Source of the DNA: Lysobacterales bacterium
GTDB lineage: Bacteria > Pseudomonadota > Gammaproteobacteria > Xanthomonadales > SZUA-36
Length of the DNA stretch: 46,069 bases
Reading direction: 5' to 3'
Assembly: GCA_014238945.1 (NCBI GenBank)
Contig: JABAAB010000054.1
Location: forward strand, 1-46,069
The notes below the pieces were generated by a model that saw nothing but the letters and a program-made list of their open reading frames with translations, was not told where the DNA came from and did not search any database. Position 1 is the first letter of the stretch, and each line of letters starts with the position of its first letter. The position numbers and the translations under genes are program-made. Below, piece after piece: positions 34,844 to 42,616 of this stretch.

Positions 34844-35557
34844 CTGGTCAAATCAAAGCCCCATATCAAGGTCATCGGTTTTGACGCCGACGACACGCTT
34901 TGGCTCAACGAAATACATTACCGGAATTCTGAGCGGCAATTCGTCGAACTGATGGAACCGTGGCTGACCAAACGTGAGGCCATGAAGGAGTTGTTCAGCT
35001 CTGAAATGGAGAACCTGGGGCTGTATGGGTACGGCGCCAAGGGCTTTACACTTTCGATGATCGATGCAGCCATCAGCATTTCGAACGGCCAGGTCAGCAG
35101 TGACGTGATCCGGCAACTCATCGATATTGGCAAGGCGCTGATCAACGTACCGCTCGAACTGCTGGACAACGTGACCGATGTGCTGACGCAACTGTGTTCG
35201 GATTACAAGCTCATCGTGGCCACAAAGGGTGACCTGCTCGACCAGGAACGCAAGTTGCAGAACTCGAACCTGGAAGGATACTTCCACCATGTTGAAGTGA
35301 TGAGTGACAAGAACCCGGACAGTTACCGCAAACTGGTGCGGCACCTGGACATACAACCCGAAGAATTCCTGATGGTCGGAAATTCACTTAAATCCGACGT
35401 GATCCCGGTGCTGGAGATCGGCGCGGATGCCATTCACATTCCCTATCACACGACCTGGGAACACGAACGTGTGGCAGACACGTCCGGTATCCAGCCGTAC
35501 ATTACGCTGGACAGCTTTCACCATCTGCTTGGGGTTTTTTACCGGCCAGCCAACTGA
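34844..35557 (+). CDS. HAD superfamily hydrolase, non-ATG start
   Basis: A phosphatase-like HAD protein of about 237 residues. Motif I is IGFDADDTLW (DxD), motif II Thr in LIVATKGD, a motif III Lys in the SDKNPDSYRKLV segment, and motif IV VGNSLKSDVIP. The family normally starts only a few residues before motif I, yet there is no ATG between the brnT promoter and this point. CTG at 34844 sits seven bases after GGAG and would give (M)VKSKPHIKVIGF, which suggests either a rare CTG start or a mutated ATG. GTG codons at 34742 and 34757 are alternatives that add non-family sequence. The substrate is unknown. Confidence 0.8.
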   Translation: MVKSKPHIKVIGFDADDTLWLNEIHYRNSERQFVELMEPWLTKREAMKELFSSEMENLGLYGYGAKGFTLSMIDAAISISNGQVSSDVIRQLIDIGKALINVPLELLDNVTDVLTQLCSDYKLIVATKGDLLDQERKLQNSNLEGYFHHVEVMSDKNPDSYRKLVRHLDIQPEEFLMVGNSLKSDVIPVLEIGADAIHIPYHTTWEHERVADTSGIQPYITLDSFHHLLGVFYRPAN

Positions 35558-35572
35558 GATCGCGACAGTTTG

Positions 35573-35698
35573 GGAAAGCGTCTGGACACGCCAATACCGG
35601 CGTTGCGTTTATCCGAATGGTTCAACTCCGATGTCGTTTCTGTGCTGATCATCGGTATTCCGATCGCCGGTGACCGGTTACCCCTGCAAAGCGATTAA
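35573..35698 (+). other. Short open stretch, possible gene remnant
   Basis: Between the HAD gene and the padR promoter a frame without start codon reads GKRLDTPIPALRLSEWFNSD and then a hydrophobic VVSVLIIGIPIAGDRL before a TAA at 35696. The amino-acid pattern looks coding, but there is no upstream start and no recognised family. It may be the 3' end of a lost gene. Confidence 0.25.
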
Positions 35699-35758
35699 GT
35701 GGTGTTCCACGCCTAACCTGTAAGCATTTATCCTCGTTAAAACCTGGGTAAGTAATCT

Positions 35759-35801
35759 AATATAGCAAGCTACCTTGCGATACAAGGTAGCTTGCTATAT
35801 T
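35759..35801. promoter_or_regulatory. 43-bp palindrome, PadR operator
   Basis: A perfect inverted repeat with 19-base arms (35759-35777 and 35783-35801) around the 5-base centre CGATA, ending 9 bases before the padR ATG. Each arm also contains its own smaller palindrome, CAAG-N4-CTTG (35766-35777 and 35783-35794), centred 17 bases apart. This fits binding of one or two PadR dimers. The same structure would form a strong hairpin in the leader RNA if transcription begins upstream of it. Confidence 0.75.
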
Positions 35802-35810
35802 TTAGCGCTC

Positions 35811-36149
35811 ATGGAAGCTAAAAATACTATTTCGCAAATGCGCCGGGGCATTCTTGAGTTCTGCATCGTCAGCGTACTCGCTGATAAAGAGATATACACC
35901 GCAGGACTTATCGACAGCCTCAAATCTGCAGACCTGATCATTACAGACGGTACCCTGTACCCGATGTTAAATCGTCTTCAAAAAGCCAAGTTGTTGCAGT
36001 ATCGCTGGGAGGAGTCCGAATCCGGACCGCCACGCAAGTACTACTCACTGACAACTGCAGGGGTGGAGTATCTGAGCAAGCTCGATACCGCCTGGCAAGA
36101 CATGACAGCGTCTGTTGAATCTATCCGTCGAGGAACTGAAAGTGAATAA
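35811..36149 (+). CDS. PadR family transcriptional regulator
   Basis: A 112-residue winged-helix repressor: ISQMRRGILEFCIVSVLADK, ITDGTLYPMLNRLQKAKLL (recognition helix) and wing SGPPRKYYSLTTAG, with a short C-terminal helix typical of PadR subfamily 2. The ATG at 35811 follows the operator; an upstream start at 35775 would lie inside the palindrome. It overlaps the pspC-domain gene by eight bases, so the two are coupled. PadR-PspC pairs are a widespread arrangement in which the regulator controls envelope-located proteins. Confidence 0.92.
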   Translation: MEAKNTISQMRRGILEFCIVSVLADKEIYTAGLIDSLKSADLIITDGTLYPMLNRLQKAKLLQYRWEESESGPPRKYYSLTTAGVEYLSKLDTAWQDMTASVESIRRGTESE

Positions 36150-36621
36150 AGTTATCAGTATAGAAATTGCCAGCCAGGTTTTTTGGGTGGATGAAGAAGC
36201 CTACGAAATATTGCAGGCTTACCTGAAAAGAATTCGACAGCAACTGGTTGATGACGAGTGCGCCAATGAAATATTCAAGGACATAGAGTTACGGGTCGCC
36301 GAACTTTTATACGCACTCAATAACGATGAGAAAAAGGCCATCATCGCCACACAAATGAACGACGTCATCGACCAGGTTGGATTGATTGACAGCGAGGAAC
36401 CTGAAACAGAACTTCCACGCAAAAGTTACCTGGACCCGCAAAACAAGATACTGGGCGGCGTCTGTGCCGGGTTGGCGGTCCGCTTGGGTGTATCAGCGTT
36501 CATTTTGCGTCTCATATTTATTGCACTCACTGCCGCGTTTGGTCTGGGTGTCGTGTTGTACCTGATATTCTGGATTTCTCTCGACACCAACAGCAATAGA
36601 AACGCGGCTTTAGCTGCATAG
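36142..36621 (+). CDS. PspC domain membrane protein
   Basis: A 159-residue protein starting at GTG 36142 (GAGG eight bases before it), overlapping the padR stop. Residues 1-90 form a charged cytoplasmic part (VDEEAYEILQAYLKRIRQQL, DIELRVAELLYALNNDEKKA) like the helical domain often found before PspC. Residues about 100-150 are the PspC domain: NKILGGVCAGLAVRLGV, then FILRLIFIALTAAFGLGVVL with a paired transmembrane hairpin. The PspC domain of the phage-shock system senses inner-membrane stress; in PadR operons the exact role is not established. Confidence 0.92.
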   Translation: MNKVISIEIASQVFWVDEEAYEILQAYLKRIRQQLVDDECANEIFKDIELRVAELLYALNNDEKKAIIATQMNDVIDQVGLIDSEEPETELPRKSYLDPQNKILGGVCAGLAVRLGVSAFILRLIFIALTAAFGLGVVLYLIFWISLDTNSNRNAALAA

Positions 36622-36678
36622 GGCAAGGCCAGGACGGCCAAACAGATTGCATCATTTGAGCCACCTAAGGAACACCCT

Positions 36679-37923
36679 TTGGCACGACTGCAGAGATTGG
36701 TTTTTCTACCGGTGAGTATGACCGGAACCCTGATCTCTGTTTTTGCAAATCACTTCAAAAACAGACGCAAAGGTTATTTGCTCATTATCAAGAACGTCAT
36801 TGCGATTGCATTGATTTTTGTGGCCGTTCTGTTAAGCGCCCTCCTTAATGAGTTCAATCAAAGCCGATTGTTTGTGTGGCCGGTATCTTGGCTGATCAGC
36901 GCTGCCGCGATGTGTTTGATTGTATTGGCGCTGGCGTTCTACGTTCGTGAATACTACCGCTCCAGGCCAGTGTTAAAGGTGAGGAGCCAATTGAAATTTG
37001 CTGCGCTGGTTCCTCTTTTTATCGTGGTCGCCGCGGTTGGATACATCATATGGGCAACAGCCGAGCATGAAGACGTATCGATTGAAAAGAGATTTTCTCT
37101 GAACGATGCACCGCTCAATATAGAGCTTGACGATACACACCCACAGGACCAATTTGTAAACCATATTCGCTACAACATCATAACCAGTGCATCTGCGGGT
37201 AACGAGTTGGTATTACACCTTGAATACTCTGGTGAGGGAAGAAACAGCGAGGTCGCCAAGCAGAACATCCGCGCGATGGACTACTATTATTCAGTCAAAG
37301 ACAACACATTGTATTTAAACGAATATTGGACCCTGAAGGAGGGTACGCTGAACCGTGAGCAGTATCTGGGTGTGGTGGTTGAAGTGCCACAAAACTTCGA
37401 AGTTATCAGCTCCCGGCCATTGCTGGTCAACCGCAATACCCAATCGTATCAATACGAATCCTCAGGCCGGGAAGCCGAACACACGGCCTATTTTTCCAAT
37501 GGTCAGTATCTGTACAACTATGGCGATGAATTTGCAGACAAGTTGAGCCGGAATGAAAGAACCATACTCAATCACAAATTCTGCGAGGAATATTTCATCA
37601 GTGAATCCTGGGGATGTGATTCCAACATCCAAAAGGCCGCATCTGACAATTACCGGTTTGACCAGGCCTTCAGCCAGGATATTGAAAGTATCGACAAAAT
37701 CAGGGAGTACCTGCTTCCCGACAGAACACTATTTGTCAGCAACCTGGTTGATATGAATGATCTCGTTGCAAGCCTGAGCATTGAGTACCCGGTGATGAGC
37801 GAGTTTCAGGCATATATCGAGCAGGTATTGAGAATCAAGAGCATGAAAAATAAAACTCCAGAAATTGAAGCCACGGAAGTTGAGACCACGCAGGAACCAG
37901 AGGCCACGTTGAGCCCTGACTGA
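36679..37923 (+). CDS. Membrane-anchored protein of the PadR-PspC operon
   Basis: A 414-residue protein with three N-terminal hydrophobic helices (about residues 35-58, 67-88 and 108-127) and a 285-residue extracytoplasmic domain rich in beta strands (ELVLHLEYSGEGRN, NTLYLNEYWTLKEG, YLGVVVEVPQNFEVISSRPL), comparable in layout to DUF4097/DUF2807 adhesin-like domains that accompany PspC. The tail is acidic and Thr-rich (EIEATEVETTQEPEATLSPD). TTG 36679 follows AAGGA; ATG 36718 is an alternative start inside the N-terminal region. It lies 57 bases after the pspC gene and is probably its operon partner. Function unknown. Confidence 0.75.
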   Translation: MARLQRLVFLPVSMTGTLISVFANHFKNRRKGYLLIIKNVIAIALIFVAVLLSALLNEFNQSRLFVWPVSWLISAAAMCLIVLALAFYVREYYRSRPVLKVRSQLKFAALVPLFIVVAAVGYIIWATAEHEDVSIEKRFSLNDAPLNIELDDTHPQDQFVNHIRYNIITSASAGNELVLHLEYSGEGRNSEVAKQNIRAMDYYYSVKDNTLYLNEYWTLKEGTLNREQYLGVVVEVPQNFEVISSRPLLVNRNTQSYQYESSGREAEHTAYFSNGQYLYNYGDEFADKLSRNERTILNHKFCEEYFISESWGCDSNIQKAASDNYRFDQAFSQDIESIDKIREYLLPDRTLFVSNLVDMNDLVASLSIEYPVMSEFQAYIEQVLRIKSMKNKTPEIEATEVETTQEPEATLSPD

Positions 37924-38622
37924 CCCCACCGGATTGCATACATCAGCCTGACCAGGTCCGGAATTATCTTCGCTGCCTGGGACCCATTCATGTTTGAGCT
38001 GGTTGCAGAGCAAACCCGGTACTGTGCTGCCATGGATCGCAACAACAAGCTGCTGAGTTACTCCGGCCTGTTGCTTGTCAATCGGATCATTTGGCTGGGA
38101 GTTACGATAAAATTTTTTGCTGCTGCATTCAGTTTGGTTTCGGTGGCAATAAGTTCAGCATGGTCGAGAGAACATGATGGGAACTGGCTCTACTGGGCAT
38201 TGAAATATTTGGGGGAAATTAGAGTAAGACCGATGCTGTCGTGGTGTGGGTGATCACACTCTTCACAAGCACGTTTGGAACACGTGCGTGATGAGGCGAC
38301 TGGCACAGATGCGTGTGCCCCCTGGTACACCGGGCAGGGGTATTCAGGCTGGTTTAATGTGACAGGGAAGGTCCGCCCCGGGGATTTATTCGGCTCCGAA
38401 ACGGCAACGGGGCCGTTTTCGGCCAGCGGAGTGCGTTCAATGATAATCCCGGCAACCACATGAAGGATTCATTTGCAGACAAGACCCAATTTCGGATCAG
38501 TTTACAGTCTCGGATACTTGCCTGAATTACGAAAAAGGTGGGTTATACTTCATACCCACCCTCGCCGTCTGTTCCATTTCGATGTCGATAATCTGAGTCT
38601 GGCACTCACTAACAGAGGTTAG
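37924..38622. other. Gene-free region containing repeat copy 1
   Basis: About 700 bases with no convincing gene. It contains the first copy of the 131-bp dispersed repeat (38295-38426). Short open stretches exist (for example 37990-38253), but they show no family resemblance. A promoter for the following glycan genes may lie around 38540-38620, where GGGTTATACTTCATACCCACCC forms a small interrupted inverted repeat. Confidence 0.5.
38295..38426. repeat. 131-bp dispersed direct repeat, copy 1
   Basis: Matches 41901-42031 in the same orientation over its whole length, beginning GGCGACTGGCACAGATGCG and ending CCGTTTTCGGCCAG, with about a dozen substitutions and one single-base indel. Within it, CTGGTACACCGGGCAGGGG and a GGGGATTTATTCGGCT block are identical or nearly so. 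The downstream copy lies directly after an IS91-type transposase remnant, so the repeat is probably one end of that element. This copy has no transposase next to it. Confidence 0.85.
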
Positions 38623-38886
38623 CGCATACAGTCAGTCAGAACTGCATCATTTGAACAGAATGTCTTTGGATTCATACAAGGTTTTATGAACAAACTTAAG
38701 TTTATTGGCAAGCCTAACGAGTTTTACCGGTTGCTGAAGAAGCGGTCAGGCCTAGCGCAAACTACAAAGTTAGTACTCTGGATGCTCATCACGGCAGTTT
38801 TAATTCCTTTCGCTATGATCGAATTCCTGATAGCAGCCATGCTGGGTCGAGGTGCCAGTGCAATCGTATTTGCGCAAAAAATCTGA
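38623..38886 (+). pseudogene. Methyltransferase C-terminal remnant
   Basis: From just after an in-frame TAG (38620) the frame reads SVRTASFEQNVFGFIQGFMN, then KLKFIGKPNEFYRLL and a C-terminal hydrophobic pair TTKLVLWMLITAVLIPFAMI ahead of GRGASAIVFAQKI. S-x-EQNxFG-x-IQ followed by a membrane hairpin is the tail of class I SAM methyltransferases that occur in glycan clusters. The ATG at 38686 could give a 66-residue membrane peptide, but coding character begins before it, which argues for a 5'-deleted gene. No SAM-binding domain is left. It precedes the glycosyltransferase by 29 bases. Confidence 0.6.
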
Positions 38887-38915
38887 TGGGTTAAGCAACG
38901 GGGATATCAAAGAGA

Positions 38916-39677
38916 ATGCTGAACCAGAAAAAGACTGTTGTAGTGATGCCAGCCTACAACGCAGCGGCAACGCTTGAGCAAACCTACCGGGAAATCCCTC
39001 ACGAGATTGTCGACGAAGCATTACTTGTTGATGATAAGAGTCATGATAATACGGCGGGTGTGGCCAGAAACCTCTGCATTGAGCATGTGATTGTGCATCA
39101 GAAAAATTCCGGTTATGGCGGCAATCAGAAAAGTTGTTATCTGGCCGCACTGGGTCTTGGTGCCGATGTCGTCATTATGTTGCACCCGGATTATCAATAT
39201 ACGCCAAAGCTGGCACCATCAATGGTGTCCATACTCGCCGAAGGTGTTTTCGATGGTGCTCTCGAATCCCGGATTCTGAAAAAAGGCGCGTTAAAAGGCG
39301 GTATGCCGGTTTATAAGTACCTTTCCAACCGGCTATTGGCTGCATCTCAAAACCTTCTGATGAGGTACAAACTTTCTGAATACCATACCGGGTATCGGGC
39401 ATTTACACGTGAGATACTGGAGCGACTTCCACTTGAGAATAATATCGACAACTTCCTTTTCGATAACCAAATGCTGGCACAAATAATTTTTGCCAATTTT
39501 GAAATAGGTGAAATTACCTGCCCAACCCGTTATGAAGAGAAGTCGTCTCCCACCAGTCTGACTGCATCTGTTCGATATGGAATTGGTGTGCTTTTTACGG
39601 CCATGCAATTTCGCTTACATCGTTGGGGCATCTATGAATCTGTACTTTTTTCCGAACAGGCTCAAAAACAATCATGA
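38916..39677 (+). CDS. Glycosyltransferase family 2, DPM1-like
   Basis: A 253-residue GT-A glycosyltransferase. VVVMPAYNAAATLEQTY starts the nucleotide-sugar fold; LLVDDKSHDNT holds the first Asp pair, GYGGNQKSC the family loop, and MLHPDYQYTP the position of the metal-binding motif. Relatives transfer a sugar from NDP-sugar to a polyprenyl phosphate or to a growing glycan at the inner face of the membrane. No C-terminal membrane helices are obvious. It overlaps the next gene by four bases (ATGA), so the two are made together; the product may be the lipid-linked sugar donor used by that protein. Confidence 0.92.
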   Translation: MLNQKKTVVVMPAYNAAATLEQTYREIPHEIVDEALLVDDKSHDNTAGVARNLCIEHVIVHQKNSGYGGNQKSCYLAALGLGADVVIMLHPDYQYTPKLAPSMVSILAEGVFDGALESRILKKGALKGGMPVYKYLSNRLLAASQNLLMRYKLSEYHTGYRAFTREILERLPLENNIDNFLFDNQMLAQIIFANFEIGEITCPTRYEEKSSPTSLTASVRYGIGVLFTAMQFRLHRWGIYESVLFSEQAQKQS

Positions 39678-41458
39678 GTCACCCCGCAGTACGGTTTGAA
39701 GTAAAACTGGCACTTTATGTTGCAGTAATTGCCGTCGTTTCAATGTGGATATATCAGGGTTCTACACGAAACGAGTTCGTTTGGGATTCAACACAATATT
39801 TAATTATTTATGTGGATCACATCTCCAGCCTGAGCCTGGAGAATTTGAAATGGATGGCTACATCCCTTGAGTTTCATAACTGGCATCCACTGACCTGGCT
39901 TTCCTGGGCTATCGACTACCAGATCTATGACGGATTGGTTCCGTGGGGCTTCCACTTCAGCAATAATCTACTGCACGCTATCAACAGTGTCGTACTGTTC
40001 ATATTTATCCTGATGGTTTTTGGCCTGGTAGCACCTGGCTCAGGAAAGTTTGTCCTTAAACAAGACAATCCATCATTGATCGCTGCACTGTTGGCTGCAT
40101 TGCTGTTTGCCGTGCACCCACAGCACGTTGAATCAGTCGCCTGGGTGGCCGAGCGAAAAGACCTTTTGTGCCAACTTTTTTTGCTGCTGTCCCTGATCAC
40201 CTACATAAAATACGTGACCTGTCAGCAGACTAGCAGGACAAAGTGGTATGTCATTACGTTGATTCTGTATTTTTTAGCGGTTATGTCAAAGCCCATGGCG
40301 GTCACCTTTCCCGTGGTTTTGTTACTGGTGGATGTTTACCCGCTGCGTCGAACAGCATTGTTTAATCCGGTTATCGGTTCTATCCGTCAACAGTCCTGGT
40401 TCAGCCTGGCCATAGAAAAAATACCGTTTTTCCTGTTGTCGTTTATCCTGATTCTGACAACATTGCTGGCTCAAAAGACAGCGATAGTAGATATGTCTTT
40501 AGCGGAAAGGGTGGTCAATGCGGTCCACAGTACAATTCTCTATCTTGAGAAGTTTATGATGCCCTTTGCATTGAATCCTCACTACCCGTATTTTGAAATT
40601 GCAAAGGCTGGCAGCTTACTTAAAGGCACGATTGTATTTTTTGCTTTCGCCGCAATAACGATTGCCACTGTACTAGCATGGCGTAAGCAGAGACCAGCCT
40701 GGGCAATTGCATGGTTGCTGTATCTCGTTACCCTGTCCCCGGTTCTTGGCCTGATTCAGGTAGGTGCACAGGGTGCGGCTGACCGCTATTCCTATTTCCC
40801 GACCCTGCCGCTATACCTGTTAGTGGCCGGTGGTATTTTCTCTATACTTAAAAATGGCAAATCCTACCAACAGGGGTTGCTACTGCTTTTCACAACTGGG
40901 CTCATCATGGTGTTTGGCTTTCAGGCGATGCAACAGATAATGGTATGGAAAAGCGAAATCTCACTTTGGACCCATGTAGCTAAACTATCCCCTGAAAAAC
41001 TGTTTGCGCATAATAACCTGGGTATTGCTTACAAGAACATTGGTGATTATGAAAATGCCCTTATTCAATTCAATGCTGGAGGTGAAGAGAATTCTGGACC
41101 AAACTCAATTTACGCATGGCGGGGCATCACTTACATGCACCTTGCTCGATTCCAGGAATCAATTGGGGACCTGGTCAAACTGGGTGCTGCTGCGGAATCC
41201 AGACCTGAGCTGGTAGTAGATACCTCTTGCATTCAGTACAACATCGGCTGGAATTTCGCGCAACTTGGTATGTATCCTGAGGCCATCGAGCTTTTTTCAC
41301 GTGTTGACGTAAGTTCAGGTTCAGGGTCAAATGCTATTGCATGGCTAAGTGAGTTGAATGCGAATAAGCCGCAAACTGATGCTGTGAATGTAAGTCAGGA
41401 CTTGCCCGGTATTTGTGAGAACCTGATTCCTTCAAGAGCCCGATCACAACGGAAATGA
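39674..41458 (+). CDS. TMTC-like membrane protein with TPRs
   Basis: A 594-residue polytopic protein of the TMTC/ArnT-PMT-like class: about 10-11 membrane helices, then TPR-like repeats (about residues 430-560, for example KLFAHNNLGIAYKNIGDYEN). The extracytoplasmic loop after TM1 has NEFVWDSTQYL, where an acidic residue is expected for sugar-transfer activity. EFHNWHPLTWLSWAIDYQIY and HPQHVESVAWVAERKDLLCQ are strongly conserved in the family, as is MSKPMAVTFPVVLLLVDVYPL. Eukaryotic TMTC proteins O-mannosylate cadherins; bacterial members are probable lipid-sugar-dependent glycosyltransferases. It overlaps the GT2 gene (ATGA). The acceptor is unknown. Confidence 0.9.
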   Translation: MSHPAVRFEVKLALYVAVIAVVSMWIYQGSTRNEFVWDSTQYLIIYVDHISSLSLENLKWMATSLEFHNWHPLTWLSWAIDYQIYDGLVPWGFHFSNNLLHAINSVVLFIFILMVFGLVAPGSGKFVLKQDNPSLIAALLAALLFAVHPQHVESVAWVAERKDLLCQLFLLLSLITYIKYVTCQQTSRTKWYVITLILYFLAVMSKPMAVTFPVVLLLVDVYPLRRTALFNPVIGSIRQQSWFSLAIEKIPFFLLSFILILTTLLAQKTAIVDMSLAERVVNAVHSTILYLEKFMMPFALNPHYPYFEIAKAGSLLKGTIVFFAFAAITIATVLAWRKQRPAWAIAWLLYLVTLSPVLGLIQVGAQGAADRYSYFPTLPLYLLVAGGIFSILKNGKSYQQGLLLLFTTGLIMVFGFQAMQQIMVWKSEISLWTHVAKLSPEKLFAHNNLGIAYKNIGDYENALIQFNAGGEENSGPNSIYAWRGITYMHLARFQESIGDLVKLGAAAESRPELVVDTSCIQYNIGWNFAQLGMYPEAIELFSRVDVSSGSGSNAIAWLSELNANKPQTDAVNVSQDLPGICENLIPSRARSQRK

Positions 41459-41540
41459 TCACAACTACCTGAAAATGATAAACTTATCCTTTCCCGCGGA
41501 CGTTTATCTTTTCAATAATTGCCTGGATCTTCGCATCACC

Positions 41541-41900
41541 GCTGTCTGAAGCAAACCTGCCGTTTCGGGATGGTTCTATCCTCGCGGTGCTGGAACCGTT
41601 GGATTTCATGGCACGTCTGTCGGCACTGGTACCGCGCCCCAGGCTGAACCTGACCCGTTTTCATGGTGAGTTCGCGCCCAACTTCAGATAAAGGTCGAGG
41701 ATTGTGCCGCGCCGCACCCGGGCCAGGGTGGACAGCGGCAAGCCCAAAGCGCCCATGTCATGGATGCAGCGTCTCAAACGGGTGCTTACCATTGATATCT
41801 AGACCTGCCTGGAATGTGGTGGCAGATTGAGGGTGATTGTCTGCATCGAGGAGCCGTAACTGATCGCGAAAATCCTGGGACATATGCAACGGCGTCGTGG
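41541..41900 (+). pseudogene. IS91-type transposase, 3' remnant
   Basis: One frame encodes the C-terminal end of an IS91/ISCR-family transposase: DGSILAVLEPLDFMARLSAL, then VPRPRLNLTRFHGEFAPNFR; after stops come MSWMQRLKRVLTIDI, TCLECGGRLRVIVCIEEP (the CxxC zinc-like end motif) and LIAKILGHMQRRRGA. Three in-frame stop codons (near 41689, 41800 and 41860) and loss of the Tyr-recombinase part make it inactive. The same frame runs on without interruption into repeat copy 2 (41901-42031) and stops at 42067. Start coordinates of the similarity are approximate. Confidence 0.75.
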
Positions 41901-42031
41901 GGCGACTGGCACAGATGCGCGTGTCCCCTGGTACACCGGGCAGGGGTATTCAGGCTGGTTTAATGTAACAGGGGAGGTCAACCCGGGGATTTATTCGGCT
42001 GCGAAACGACAACGGGGCCGTTTTCGGCCAG
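41901..42031. repeat. 131-bp dispersed direct repeat, copy 2
   Basis: The second copy of the repeat at 38295-38426, in the same orientation 3.6 kb away. It directly follows the last transposase-like codons and remains open in the transposase frame (ATGTDARVPWYTGQGYSGWF), which suggests it is the 3' terminal part of the IS91-type element or of its transposase gene. Together the copies bracket the methyltransferase remnant, GT2 and TMTC-like genes. Confidence 0.85.
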
Positions 42032-42228
42032 GCTTCGCAAAAAAGGATCAGATGTCCTTTTACAATTAAGTAAACAGTCCCCAGATACGCGTTCACACCG
42101 TAAATTGCTGCTTATTTGGTAAGTGATAAACATTTTGGTGCGTGAGGAGTCTTTGCCGGAATAATCCTGACATTTTTCAATCAAACAATTGTGCTTGGCG
42201 GTAACACTGGACACTAAGAATTCAGCTT
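42032..42228. other. Short gene-free spacer
   Basis: Runs from the end of repeat copy 2 to the start of the third TolB/TPR remnant. The transposase frame stops at 42067; after that no open frame, palindrome or repeat was recognised. Confidence 0.3.
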
Positions 42229-42600
42229 TTGTCATTTTTTGCCGAACTCAAACGCCGTAATGTCTTCAAGGTAAGCGTCGCTTACATCGTGCTGGCGTGG
42301 CTGGTGATGCAGGTAGCCGATGTCCTTCCGAACAATATCGAAGCACCCAAATGGGTGTTCCAGGTACTGCGGATGTTTCTCGCGCTTGGCATGCCGCTTT
42401 GCCTGGGCGTTCGAAATGACACCGGAAGGGCTCAAACGCGAGCACGAGGTGGACCGGTCTCAATCGATTACCCCCCACACCGGCAAAAAACTCAACCTGG
42501 TAATCACCGGTATGCTGGTGCTGGCGCTGGGCTATTTCGTCTTTGACAAGTTCGTTTTGTCTGAGTACCGTGACCCGGCCCCTTTTCAGGTCCCATTTTT
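42229..42600 (+). pseudogene. TolB/TPR family, 5' remnant with frameshift
   Basis: The segment opens at a TTG (the family normally has ATG here) with SFFAELKRRNVFKVSVAYIV and LAWLVMQVADVLPNNIEAPK, the N-terminal membrane domain of the TolB/TPR family. Coding then switches frame near 42405: the second frame gives CLAFRFAWAFEMTPEGLKRE-like sequence, then VDRSQSITPHTGKKLN and VITGMLVLALGYFVFDKFVL, and fades at about 42600 before any TolB domain. The glutamate decarboxylase gene on the other strand ends directly after it. It has a lost start, one frameshift and a missing 3' part, so it is inactive. Confidence 0.8.
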
Positions 42601-42616
42601 GCAGAACATCGCCACC

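Noticed and set aside
37990-38253. 87-codon frame with a hydrophobic middle between the PspC operon and repeat copy 1
   Set aside because: No ribosome binding site, no family resemblance, and coding character is weak.
38560-38590. Small inverted repeat near GGGTTATACTTCATACCCACCC as an operator or attachment site
   Set aside because: Short and interrupted, with no regulator or recombinase associated; could occur by chance.
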